The position numbers and the translations under genes were made by a program. From Leifsonia psychrotolerans (lineage in GTDB: Bacteria; Actinomycetota; Actinomycetes; Actinomycetales; Microbacteriaceae), in the NCBI RefSeq assembly GCF_013410665.1, contig NZ_JACCFM010000001.1, forward strand, positions 2,604,001 to 2,668,000: a stretch of 64,000 nucleotides of DNA. Direction: 5' to 3'. The notes beneath the pieces are model-generated. The model made no database searches. It was given only the letters and a program-made list of their open reading frames with translations, and was not told the origin of the DNA. This document shows positions 17,279 through 26,054 of the stretch, piece after piece. Position 1 is the stretch's first letter. Each line of letters opens with the position of its first letter.

Positions 17279-18013
17279 CTATTGTTGCCGCTCCGGAGCG
17301 TCTACGGTTCGGGGCTGGAGGCTCGCACCCGCGTCACCGGCAAGCCGGGCTCGTTCCCGATTCATGCGGCGCAACAGAATTGATGCCACGGTCAGGGCGA
17401 TCGCGAGCACCCCCGCCACGATGATCACAGCGATAACCGTGGTCGGCGAGGCGAAAAAGCCGCTCACACCTGTCGCCGCGGCCTCGGCAGCAAAGTGCTG
17501 CTCAGACGCCGTGGCGGCATCCGCTCGAGCCTTTTCAGTTCCAACGACGGGCGTGACTGCCGCGGACCCGATGACGGCGCTCTGCGACTCCTCGACGAAC
17601 ACATCCGCCGTCACGTTCACCCACAGGGTCTCGGCCGGGATCGAGGTGAGCACAGCGGATGTCGTCATGGTCTGCGGTGCCCCCGGCTCCACTGTGACGG
17701 CCCAGGTGGCGCTGTGCTCGTCGATCGTGGCATCGGGTGCTGCGGCGATCGTGGCGTAGCCCGGCACGGTGACGACGAGTCGAAGATCGACCGGTTCCGG
17801 CCCCGAGTTCTCGAGCACAGTGACGTAATCCATCGTGCTGTCGGCGGTTGCTTCCGCGACGGAATTCGTGATCGAGACCGACATCCCCACAGGCGTGTCC
17901 ACCGCCAGTGCCGGGGCGGCCCCGGCCCAGAGAGCGAATACCGCGGCCACCCCGGCGATGGTTGTGCGAACGCGGCGCGTGAGCCGCGGAGCCCGTCTCG
18001 ACGAGTTCGTCAT
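17279..18013 (-). CDS. DUF11-like surface protein with signal peptide and C-terminal membrane anchor
   Basis: Starting at ATG 18013 (AAAGGAAAA lies about 9 nt upstream) the product has 244 residues. A signal peptide ends near ALA-VDTP (about residue 38). The mature part is a beta-sandwich of the DUF11/CARDB sort (MSVSITNSVAEATADSTMDY, then VTVLENSGPEPVDLRLVVTVPG). A membrane helix near residues 190-213 (TTVIAVIIVAGVLAIALTVA) is followed by an Arg-rich tail. It lies downstream of the giant DUF11 wall protein in the same direction with a gap of 93 bp, suggesting a related role at the envelope. There is no LPxTG motif. Function unknown. Confidence 0.8.
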   Translation of the reverse strand: MTNSSRRAPRLTRRVRTTIAGVAAVFALWAGAAPALAVDTPVGMSVSITNSVAEATADSTMDYVTVLENSGPEPVDLRLVVTVPGYATIAAAPDATIDEHSATWAVTVEPGAPQTMTTSAVLTSIPAETLWVNVTADVFVEESQSAVIGSAAVTPVVGTEKARADAATASEQHFAAEAAATGVSGFFASPTTVIAVIIVAGVLAIALTVASILLRRMNRERARLAGDAGASLQPRTVDAPERQQ

Positions 18014-18106
18014 GATGCTGAATTTTCCTTTGAGAGTCCGGCGTGTTGCCGAGGTTAAGCACAGCAGAGGCGGGGCGTCAGACGCCCCGCCTCTCACTGT
18101 CGGTTG

Positions 18107-21100
18107 CTATCGTGTGCCGGTAACCCGACGACGACGGATGCTGACCAGAGCGAAGCCTCCACCGAGCGTGAGCAGGGCCACGAGCAGCGCCCCACCCAGC
18201 TGCATGCCGGTTTCAGCCAGCGGCGGCAGCACAGGAACATCAACCTGGCAGTCCGGGTCGGTACTGCCTTCGTCGCAGTTTCCGAGCGTCGGCGGCGTGA
18301 CGACCACATTCTTCATGGTGCCCGACACCGCGGTGGCCTTCACGGTCACGCTGTACGTGATCGTGGCTGATTCACCGACGGCCAACGGTGCAGTCCAGGA
18401 CAAGATCGGTTTGACGTAGCTTGCACCCTTCGTCGCGTCGTTGTTGTAGTCGGCCAGCTTCAGAACATCGGTCAGGTCGTCGGTGAAGGAAGCCTCCGGC
18501 GACGGAGCCGTTCCAACGTTCTTGACAGTGATCGTGTAGGTGACGACGTCGCCGGCCTTCGTGAAGAGCTTGTCGGCCTTCTTCGTCACGTGAATGAGCT
18601 CGAGCTTGACCAGCGTGGTGCAGGCGGGATCGTTGGACCCGACGACACACTTGCCGTCCGGGGTCTCCACCTTGTTGATCAGCTTCTTGTCGCCCGAGAT
18701 GTGAGCCTTCAGATCGACCTTCACGGTGTACGTGATGGTGTGCTCTGCTCCCACGGCGAGCGGGCCCGACCAGGTCAGCACCGGGGGCGTGTCGTACTTG
18801 GCCCCACCGGTGATGCTGCCCACATTCATGGTTGCGTCATCGAGCACCTTCGACAGGTCGTCCTTCAGGGTGAAGGGCTTCGCGTCGGTGAAGGCGACCT
18901 GACCGGTGTTGGTGAACGTGATCGAGTACATCACGATGTCACCCGATTTCGCGGTCTGCGTGTCGGCGGTCTTCACGATGTCGAAGTCACGAACCAGCAC
19001 CGTGCTGGTGCAGTCCGGGTTCGTGCTGTCCACCGGGCACGGGGGCAGCGGCGGCTGGCAGTCGAGGTTCGTCTCGTCGTAACAGAGTGGCGTCGAGCCG
19101 GTGACCACGGTGTTGACGAGCGTGTGGTCGCCCGTGACGGTGTCGTCCACCTTCACCGAGTAGGTGATGGTGGCCGTCTTGCCGGCCTTCAGCGCACCCG
19201 TCCAGGCCAGTGTCGGTTCCGTGTACGAGACAGCGCCCGTGGAGGCTCTCTCGCTTCCGGAGATGAAGCTGGTGTCGTCCAGAACTGCGGTGAGGTCGTC
19301 AGTGAAGTTCACCGGTGTGTTGACGGTGAAGTCGACCGTTCCTGAGTTCGTCACCGTGATGGTGTAGTTGACGGTCTCGCCCGGCTTGGTCTCGGTGCGG
19401 TCGGCCACCTTCTTAGCCGTGTACTCGGGAATCGTGACGAGCGGGTTGCACTTCGGGTCGTTCGAGCCGGGCGGGCAGATGTTGTCATCTTCCACCACGT
19501 TGCTCAGCAGACGGTCGCCCTGGTTGGCCGCGAGCACCTTCACCGAGTAGGTGACGGTATCCACTTCTCCCCGGGCTAGCGCGCCGGTGTAGAGCAGCGT
19601 TCCGGGCGTCGTCGTGTCATCAATGGTGCCCAGAACCGCGGTTGCGTCACCCTGGTACTCGGCGTCATCGAGCACGCCGGTCATGATGTCCTTGATGCTG
19701 ATCGGGTCGGCGGCAGTGAAGTCGCCCTCGCCGGTGTTCGTGACGGTGATGGTGTAGCTGACAATCTCACCGACGCGTGCCGTAACACGGTTCGGCACCT
19801 TGTTGTAGTCGTAGCGCAGCACCGGAGTATTGGTGCACGTGGTGTCACCATCAAGGCACACGGGCGGCGGCGGCGAGCAGACACCGGCGCAGACGAAGTT
19901 CGTGAGCATGTTGTCTCCGGCTCCGACCAGCTTGTTCACAGTCACCGTGTAGGTGATGACCACGACTCCACCCTGCGGGAGGGCACCCGCCCAGGTCAGC
20001 TCGCCAGCGGCGTAGGCCGCCTTCTGCCCCGGTGCGACAGTCACGCCATTCAGCTTCGTGGTGATGCTGCCTGCGTTGAACGTTGCGTCATCCAGGACAG
20101 CGCTGAGGCTGTCAGTGATGCTGGCGGGGTTCGCCGTCGTGTAGTCAGCCTCACCCGTGTTCGTCACCGTCAGTGTGTAGGTGACGACATCGCCCGGCTG
20201 TGCTGCTCCGGGGGACGCAGTCTTCGCCACGTCGTATTCCATGACTGGAATTCGAATCACGGGACCGCAATTGTTGGCGAGCGTCTTGCACACGACGTTC
20301 GTCAGAACGTTGTCACTGCCCGCCAGCGTCGGCTTGGGCACGGTCACCGAGTAGGTGATCACGACCGGAGTACCGACCTCGAGCGGACCGGACCAGCTCA
20401 ACACTGGCTCGACGTAGGTCACGGTTCCGCCACCACTGAGAATCTGGGTGGTCCCATCGAACGTGGCGTCATCGAGAACCTCGGCGAGGCTGTCACTCCA
20501 GGTAGCCGGCTTGGCCAGCGTGTAGGGGTCAGCACCGGTGTTGGTGACGGTAATCGTGTAGGTGACGGTCTCGCCCGGAGCGACGGTTGACTTATCGGCC
20601 GACTTGTCAACCGTGTAGTCGTAGACCGGGGTGAGCAGCAGTCCGCCACAGTCGGTCGCGGTCCAGCAGACCGCATTCTTCAGGACGCTATCGCCGCGAC
20701 TTCCGGTTGCCTTGACGACCACCGAGAACGTGATGGTTGTCGTCTGACCCTTGGCGAGTGTTCCCGACCAGGACAGTGTCGGCTTCGTATAGCTCGTGGC
20801 TCCCACGGCGCCGGCAGCCGGAACGCTGCTCAGCTGAACAGTCGTGTAGTCGAACGTTGCGTCATCGAGCACGTCGGACAGGTCGTCCTTCCACGTCACC
20901 TTGTTAGCGGCGGTGTAATCCAGCTCGCCGGTATTGGTGACGGTGATCGTGTAGTTAACGGTTTCGCCCGGAGCGGCGCGAGGCTTGTCGACCGTCTTCA
21001 CGATCTCGTGGGCACGCACCGGAACCAGAACAGGTGGCTTGCACTCCTTCAGTGCGGCATCAAAGCACACCGCATTTCGAAGGATGTTGTCACCGCGCGC

Positions 21101-24100
21101 AGCACCCTTGACGACCACCACGTAGCTGATTTTCACGGTCTGACCGACGGCGAGAGCACCAGACCAACTCAGTGTCGGAGCGGTGTACGTCGGCGCAACG
21201 CCGTTGCCGCCCACGATTGTGATCGTAGCCGGGTCAAACGTGGCATCGTCGAGCACATTACTCACGTTGTCAAACAGTGTGGCCGGGTCGGCAGCGGTGA
21301 AGTCGACCGTGCCGGTGTTCGCGACCGTCACGGTGTAGGTGACGGCGTCGCCGGGCTTGGCGTCGGTCTTGTCGGCCGACTTTGTCACGTCGCTGCGCTG
21401 AATGTTGGTGATGGCGCACAGCTTGTTCTGCTGGTGGGTCGGTGTGCAAACGGGCGGCGGCACACAGCTCGGTCCGGCGCACACTGCGTTGACGAGAAGG
21501 TTGTTACCGGTCTGATTCTTGATCGGCTTCACAATCACCTGGAAGGTAATCACGTGGGCGTTGTCATTGCCGGCAATGGGCAGCAGCGGAAGGTCACCCG
21601 TCCAGACAATTCGTGCCGGCAAACCAGAACCCGCGGCCACAAATGATGCGCCACCGGTAATGGCGTAGTCCGGGTCGAGGTTCGCGTCATCAAAGACGTT
21701 GGTCAGGGCGTCTGTAATCTCTGCAGAGAAGCCACTTGCAGGGCCACCCTGCACATCGCCGGTGTTCGTTACGGTGAGCGTGTACAGCACCTTGTCGCCC
21801 GGCTTGGCAACGGTCTTGCTGGCGACCTTCTCGACCTTGTAGCTGACGATCGGCACATCAACTCGGTCGCAAATCGGTGCACCGGCAACGGCGACCGTCC
21901 AGCAGACCTGGTTCTCGAGAATGGCGGTGGATGCCGGGTCAATCGTCGGCTTGACGGTCACGGTGTAAGTGATCGTCACGACACCGGCGAGGGGAAGGGG
22001 CCCGGTCCAGCTCAACTTCGGTGCTGTGTAGTTCAGTGCTCCAGCGCTCGCGTTCGCGTCATTGTTGAAGACGGCGTCGTCGAGCACTCCGGTCAGATCA
22101 TCCTCCCAGGCAGCGGGAACGGCGTTCGTGTAGGCGACCTGTCCGGTGTTCGTGACCGTCAGAGTGTAGGAAACGATGTCGCCCGTAGCCGTCGAGACCT
22201 TGTCCGCGGTCTTGTCGACCGTGAAATCGTAGATGGGCGTTTCTACCGGTCGGCAGATGCCCGTGTCGCAGCCCGGTGAGGTGACCCCATTGCGAAGAAC
22301 GTGGTTGCCCTTGACCAGGTTGTTGATCTTCACCTGGTAGCTGACTGTGACCGTGGCGTTCAGGGGCAGGCTTCCGCTCCAGATTGCCTGCGCCGGGGTG
22401 TTCGTTGCCGGGTCGGCCCCGGTGAACACCGGCAGATCAGTGGCTGTTGCCGGGCCGGCGCCGACGGTGACGGTTGCCGAGACCGTGTTCTTGACGAGTT
22501 TTCCGTCATCGAGCACGTCGGTCATATCGTCGGTGAACACTGCCGGGTTGATCGCCTTGTCATAGGCGACGAGGCCGGTGTTCGTCATTGTGACGGTGTA
22601 GGTGACAGTTTCGCCCGGCTTTGCGGACTTTTTGTCGACCACCTTTGCCGACACGTAGGAACCGATCGGGGTTGTCACGGTGCACTCGGCGACCGTGGTG
22701 CACAGGCCGGTGACCTCGGTGGGCTTGACGGTGTTCGTCAGCTTTCCGGCCGCACCCGTCTTGACTGTTGCGGAGTAGCGGAAGGTCTTCTTCTCGCCGA
22801 TTTTCAAAGCGCCGACCCAGTCGAGGCGGGACGCTCCGGCGTCAAAGCTGAATGCTCCGCCGTCCGCCGCGGTCTGCGGGGCGACGGGGACGAGCTTGGC
22901 ATCGTTGTTGAACGTGGCGTTGGTGGTGACCTTCGACAGGTCATCGCTGAACGAAGCGTCCGTGTAGTTGACCTGGCCGATGTTCGTGACATCAACGGTG
23001 TACGTGATGGTGTCACCAGCGTGGACTGCGGTCTTGTTTGCCTTCTTCGTGACGACGAAGCTGCTCACCGGCGTGCTCGTGCGGCATGCTGCAGCGCTCA
23101 CGCAGTCGCCGCTCACTCCGGGCGACACGACGTTGTCCAGCGAGTAGTTTCCGGTGACCGGGGCCTTTACCTTGGCCGAATAGCGGAACGTGCGCTCTTC
23201 GTCCAGAGCCAGGGGGCCGGACCATCTGATTGTCTTCGCCACCGGGTCGAACACCAGGTTTGGGTCGACGGGTGCCGTCAGCGTGATGTCGGCGTCGTCG
23301 AGCACAGCCGACACGTCGTCGATGAACGACGCCGGACGCCCAACGGTGTACGCATTCTTGTCAATATTCTTCACGGTGATGCCGTAGTTGACGGTACCGC
23401 CGGGAACCGTGGACGTCGCGGTTGTGCCGGCCTGCGGCGCTACCACGGCGGCCTTGCTCACGAGGAAGCCTTCGGGAGCCTTCTTGCCCGCGCACGGCTC
23501 TGCAAACGAGGTGTCGTTGGCCGGGTTATCGTCACGCTCGAAACCCTTGACCCGAATGTCATTGCGCATGCACTCGTCCTTGACGATGCCCTCGGTTTCG
23601 CCCTCAATGACGTACGCAATACTTGCGCCCGGCGCCAGTTCACCACCGGCGCAGGCGTAGGTGCCCTGCACGGTCGCCGTGCCGGGGGTGAGCTCGCACG
23701 AGTTGCTGGCCGGCTGGACCACTCGGGGATTCTTGAGCTTCAGCGGCAATTTATCGGTCAGCTGGAAGCCGCTCGAGGTGCGCTGCGGAACTCCGTTCGG
23801 GTCTTCATTGTTGGTCACCGTGATGGTGTACTGAATGATGTTCGGGCCACTCGAGGTGGGGCCGCCGATGAACAGCTCGCTGGACGTCTTCACAACTCCC
23901 AGGTCGACCGGCAGGCCCATGTATGCAGCACCGTCGTTGTTGTCGCTGGAGGTACCGGGGGTGGTGGCATAGACAGCGAAGCTCGGCTGTGCTGTTTCGC
24001 CGTTCGTGATCTGGATCTGGTAGTAGGGCTGAAGGCTTTGACCGGGAAGGGTGTTCCGAGAGATCGCGAGATCGCCGTTTCCATAAAACCACTGGGCGCC

Positions 24101-25021
24101 ATATGGAGAAGCACCCTTCACACCAGCAAGCGGCCAGGACTCGGCGACGTAGCTACTCGGATTCGCTACGTTAATGCGGTACATCCGCGGCTTTGCGACA
24201 AGCCCCATTGCCGCCCACAGAAAACCGTCTTTGAATGAGAAGTCCATCGTGTCGGGCAGTTCGCCCGCCACGCTGTGCTGGTAGGCCACGTTGTTCGATT
24301 CGGGATTGGCAATGGTCTGGATTCCGGCCTGGGCACGGAAGTAGTAGACACCCGCGCCTGCGCTATTCAAGCCCCAGGTTCCGGAATACCAGGAGTCCTT
24401 TCCAATCGGAGCACCGCCCTGGCGCTTGAGTGGAACGACCTGATACTCGCTGTTGGCGCCGATGCGGATCATCTGAGCGTCACCACTATAAATGCGCATG
24501 GCATAGAGAATGCGGTTCTTCTGGTCGAAGGCAAGGGCGTTCAGCGTCATCTTGCCGATAGTGCCGGTGCTGTCCGCGAAGGTCATGCCGGTGGGGCTGT
24601 TGATGACGTTGCGCACCGAGGAGTTTGATCCCGCGCCCTGCACGATCCAGGCACGTCCCATGCCCTCAGGGAACGGTGTCACCGCGCCCGAGAGAGGAAT
24701 TTTAGTGCCATCGGTTTCGATCGCGGCGGCGACCTGCTCCATCGTGGGGTATGCGTCCGTCCCCCCAGCAGCGTCGTCAACGACCGGAGCGCTCTGCGGA
24801 ACGACCGGAGCGACCGGGGCGGGGCTCTCCGCCTCGGGCGCTGTGACATCCGAGGTCTGCGTCGTGTCGTCGACCGCCTGCGCGCTGAGCGCGGTGCCGG
24901 CGAAGCCGACCGCAACGAAGCTGCCCACGAGCAACGCGGTCGTGGCGGTTGCCGCGACGACCTTCATCACGCGAGTGCGCAGACGGGGCCGCGGAGCGTC
25001 GAGTTGGCGACGTGAACTCAT
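18107..25021 (-). CDS. Giant cell-wall protein with tandem DUF11 repeats and LAETG sorting signal
   Basis: The 2304-residue protein has a Tat-like or Sec signal (Arg-rich start, helix TTALLVGSFVAVGFAG), a non-repetitive N-terminal domain to about residue 380, and then about 13-14 DUF11-type domains. Each repeats the pattern YTITVTNTG ... DDLTDVLDDATF ... LSWSGPLAVG ... ITYSV, with Cys-rich linkers. The C-terminus is LAETG (from residue 2268), a hydrophobic helix and RRRR, a class E-type (LAxTG) sorting signal. No sortase gene is in the window. Repeats are similar enough in DNA to allow recombination-driven length change. It probably projects a stalk from the wall for adhesion or surface-layer-like functions. 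AGAGG precedes the ATG at 25021. Confidence 0.93.
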   Translation of the reverse strand: MSSRRQLDAPRPRLRTRVMKVVAATATTALLVGSFVAVGFAGTALSAQAVDDTTQTSDVTAPEAESPAPVAPVVPQSAPVVDDAAGGTDAYPTMEQVAAAIETDGTKIPLSGAVTPFPEGMGRAWIVQGAGSNSSVRNVINSPTGMTFADSTGTIGKMTLNALAFDQKNRILYAMRIYSGDAQMIRIGANSEYQVVPLKRQGGAPIGKDSWYSGTWGLNSAGAGVYYFRAQAGIQTIANPESNNVAYQHSVAGELPDTMDFSFKDGFLWAAMGLVAKPRMYRINVANPSSYVAESWPLAGVKGASPYGAQWFYGNGDLAISRNTLPGQSLQPYYQIQITNGETAQPSFAVYATTPGTSSDNNDGAAYMGLPVDLGVVKTSSELFIGGPTSSGPNIIQYTITVTNNEDPNGVPQRTSSGFQLTDKLPLKLKNPRVVQPASNSCELTPGTATVQGTYACAGGELAPGASIAYVIEGETEGIVKDECMRNDIRVKGFERDDNPANDTSFAEPCAGKKAPEGFLVSKAAVVAPQAGTTATSTVPGGTVNYGITVKNIDKNAYTVGRPASFIDDVSAVLDDADITLTAPVDPNLVFDPVAKTIRWSGPLALDEERTFRYSAKVKAPVTGNYSLDNVVSPGVSGDCVSAAACRTSTPVSSFVVTKKANKTAVHAGDTITYTVDVTNIGQVNYTDASFSDDLSKVTTNATFNNDAKLVPVAPQTAADGGAFSFDAGASRLDWVGALKIGEKKTFRYSATVKTGAAGKLTNTVKPTEVTGLCTTVAECTVTTPIGSYVSAKVVDKKSAKPGETVTYTVTMTNTGLVAYDKAINPAVFTDDMTDVLDDGKLVKNTVSATVTVGAGPATATDLPVFTGADPATNTPAQAIWSGSLPLNATVTVSYQVKINNLVKGNHVLRNGVTSPGCDTGICRPVETPIYDFTVDKTADKVSTATGDIVSYTLTVTNTGQVAYTNAVPAAWEDDLTGVLDDAVFNNDANASAGALNYTAPKLSWTGPLPLAGVVTITYTVTVKPTIDPASTAILENQVCWTVAVAGAPICDRVDVPIVSYKVEKVASKTVAKPGDKVLYTLTVTNTGDVQGGPASGFSAEITDALTNVFDDANLDPDYAITGGASFVAAGSGLPARIVWTGDLPLLPIAGNDNAHVITFQVIVKPIKNQTGNNLLVNAVCAGPSCVPPPVCTPTHQQNKLCAITNIQRSDVTKSADKTDAKPGDAVTYTVTVANTGTVDFTAADPATLFDNVSNVLDDATFDPATITIVGGNGVAPTYTAPTLSWSGALAVGQTVKISYVVVVKGAARGDNILRNAVCFDAALKECKPPVLVPVRAHEIVKTVDKPRAAPGETVNYTITVTNTGELDYTAANKVTWKDDLSDVLDDATFDYTTVQLSSVPAAGAVGATSYTKPTLSWSGTLAKGQTTTITFSVVVKATGSRGDSVLKNAVCWTATDCGGLLLTPVYDYTVDKSADKSTVAPGETVTYTITVTNTGADPYTLAKPATWSDSLAEVLDDATFDGTTQILSGGGTVTYVEPVLSWSGPLEVGTPVVITYSVTVPKPTLAGSDNVLTNVVCKTLANNCGPVIRIPVMEYDVAKTASPGAAQPGDVVTYTLTVTNTGEADYTTANPASITDSLSAVLDDATFNAGSITTKLNGVTVAPGQKAAYAAGELTWAGALPQGGVVVITYTVTVNKLVGAGDNMLTNFVCAGVCSPPPPVCLDGDTTCTNTPVLRYDYNKVPNRVTARVGEIVSYTITVTNTGEGDFTAADPISIKDIMTGVLDDAEYQGDATAVLGTIDDTTTPGTLLYTGALARGEVDTVTYSVKVLAANQGDRLLSNVVEDDNICPPGSNDPKCNPLVTIPEYTAKKVADRTETKPGETVNYTITVTNSGTVDFTVNTPVNFTDDLTAVLDDTSFISGSERASTGAVSYTEPTLAWTGALKAGKTATITYSVKVDDTVTGDHTLVNTVVTGSTPLCYDETNLDCQPPLPPCPVDSTNPDCTSTVLVRDFDIVKTADTQTAKSGDIVMYSITFTNTGQVAFTDAKPFTLKDDLSKVLDDATMNVGSITGGAKYDTPPVLTWSGPLAVGAEHTITYTVKVDLKAHISGDKKLINKVETPDGKCVVGSNDPACTTLVKLELIHVTKKADKLFTKAGDVVTYTITVKNVGTAPSPEASFTDDLTDVLKLADYNNDATKGASYVKPILSWTAPLAVGESATITYSVTVKATAVSGTMKNVVVTPPTLGNCDEGSTDPDCQVDVPVLPPLAETGMQLGGALLVALLTLGGGFALVSIRRRRVTGTR

Positions 25022-25502
25022 GAGCTACTACCTCTATTTATGTCGGACGCCAACGTGTTCCCGCAGCAGGATGCTGAGAGCCGACGAAGCCGTGACCAGG
25101 ATGCAAAGTGAGACCGAACGCTTCATCGCCGGCCACGATTTATAGATCGTGACGTTTTTGAAAGTTCTGTCCTCATAAAGAATGACATGGAGCACCAGCA
25201 CCCCTGGGGCGAAAGCGTGCTATGACGACTATTTCCCCCAAGACTGGGGTGATTAAAACAGTTGTTTTTCGCTTTTGCGGTATCTGGGCTCGGTCGCACC
25301 CTGCAGCTGGCCCCGGATCACACCGGATTGACCGGCCGCGCTCCCCTCGCAGGATTTCCCGACGGGGGTAGAAAGAACTCGGTTTTTCGTCGCGCACGCG
25401 GCGTTGCACGAAGCGTTTGCCCCCGCATCACCCCGGCGCTACCCACAACGAACGGCCCCGCCGATAATGCCGACGAGGCCGTTCACGCACTGCGGTGCGT
25501 CG
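25022..25502. other. Upstream region of the giant wall protein, with palindromes
   Basis: About 480 bp without a gene. CACGAT-ttatag-ATCGTG (25134-25151) encloses a TATAAA that could be the -10 box of the wall-protein gene on the minus strand. CCCCA-agac-TGGGG (25236-25249) and CCCCTGGGG (25201-25209) are two further symmetric elements; a similar CCCCA-N3-TGGGG lies upstream of the SipW fibre operon. The right end carries the terminator of the MarR gene. Confidence 0.5.
25450..25484 (-). terminator. Hairpin downstream of the MFS-MarR operon
   Basis: GAACGGCC (25450-25457) pairs with GGCCGTTC (25477-25484), 18 bp past the MarR stop at 25503. The interior also has partial pairing. No clear U-tract follows on the minus strand, so it could be a Rho-assisted or non-canonical terminator. 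Confidence 0.5.
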
Positions 25503-26045
25503 CTAGGAGTCCGACTGAGTCAGTCGCTTGAGAAGACCGGTGAACTGACGAAGATCATCGACGGGCCAGGTGCTCATGTGAGTGACGATCGCCAGCTCAT
25601 CGCCGGTACGCACGGCATTAAGCCGTTCCATCGCAACCGCGGTGGCTGCCACATAACGCGCACGCCCGTCATCCGGATCGGTCTGCAGTTCGACCAGCCC
25701 GAGTTCGTGAAGCTGCCTCGTCTGCCGACTGATGATGCTGCGATCGACCAGCATCACCTCGGCCAGCTTACTGGCGTGCATCGGTCCGTGCGCGGTGAGC
25801 ACACGAAGCATCTTCAGGCCGAACGGCTGCAACGCCGGGTCGATCGAGATTGCAGCGATCCGGATGCTCGCCCGAATGTGTCCGGCGAGCACCCCGATCT
25901 GCTCCTCGACCTCTGCGATTGCCACGGCGACGGCATCCGAGGCGCCCTCGCTGCCAGCCGCGCGCTGTGAGCTGGGCACATCGGCACACGAGCACAGGCA
26001 GGAGCACAGCCGAGCCCGGGTATCTGTCGAAGCATTCTCGGTCAT
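25503..26045 (-). CDS. MarR-family regulator with N-terminal Cys cluster
   Basis: The 180-residue protein has a MarR winged helix: FGLKMLRVLTAHGPMHASKLAEVM, then the recognition helix DRSIISRQTRQLHELG and the wing DPDDGRARYVAAT. The N-terminus before the domain is unusual: four Cys at residues 14, 16, 18 and 20 (LCSCLCSC) within the first 20 residues, absent from ordinary MarR proteins. These could bind a metal or thiol-reactive ligand. The gene follows the MFS exporter by 9 bp and is its probable repressor, acting on the promoter at 27939-27967. The family call is firm; the ligand is open. Confidence 0.92.
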   Translation of the reverse strand: MTENASTDTRARLCSCLCSCADVPSSQRAAGSEGASDAVAVAIAEVEEQIGVLAGHIRASIRIAAISIDPALQPFGLKMLRVLTAHGPMHASKLAEVMLVDRSIISRQTRQLHELGLVELQTDPDDGRARYVAATAVAMERLNAVRTGDELAIVTHMSTWPVDDLRQFTGLLKRLTQSDS

Positions 26046-26054
26046 GATGTCAGG

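Noticed and set aside
22301..24238. A 645-codon plus-strand frame within the giant wall-protein gene
   Set aside because: It mirrors the repeats of the minus-strand gene, has no start signals and no recognisable domain.
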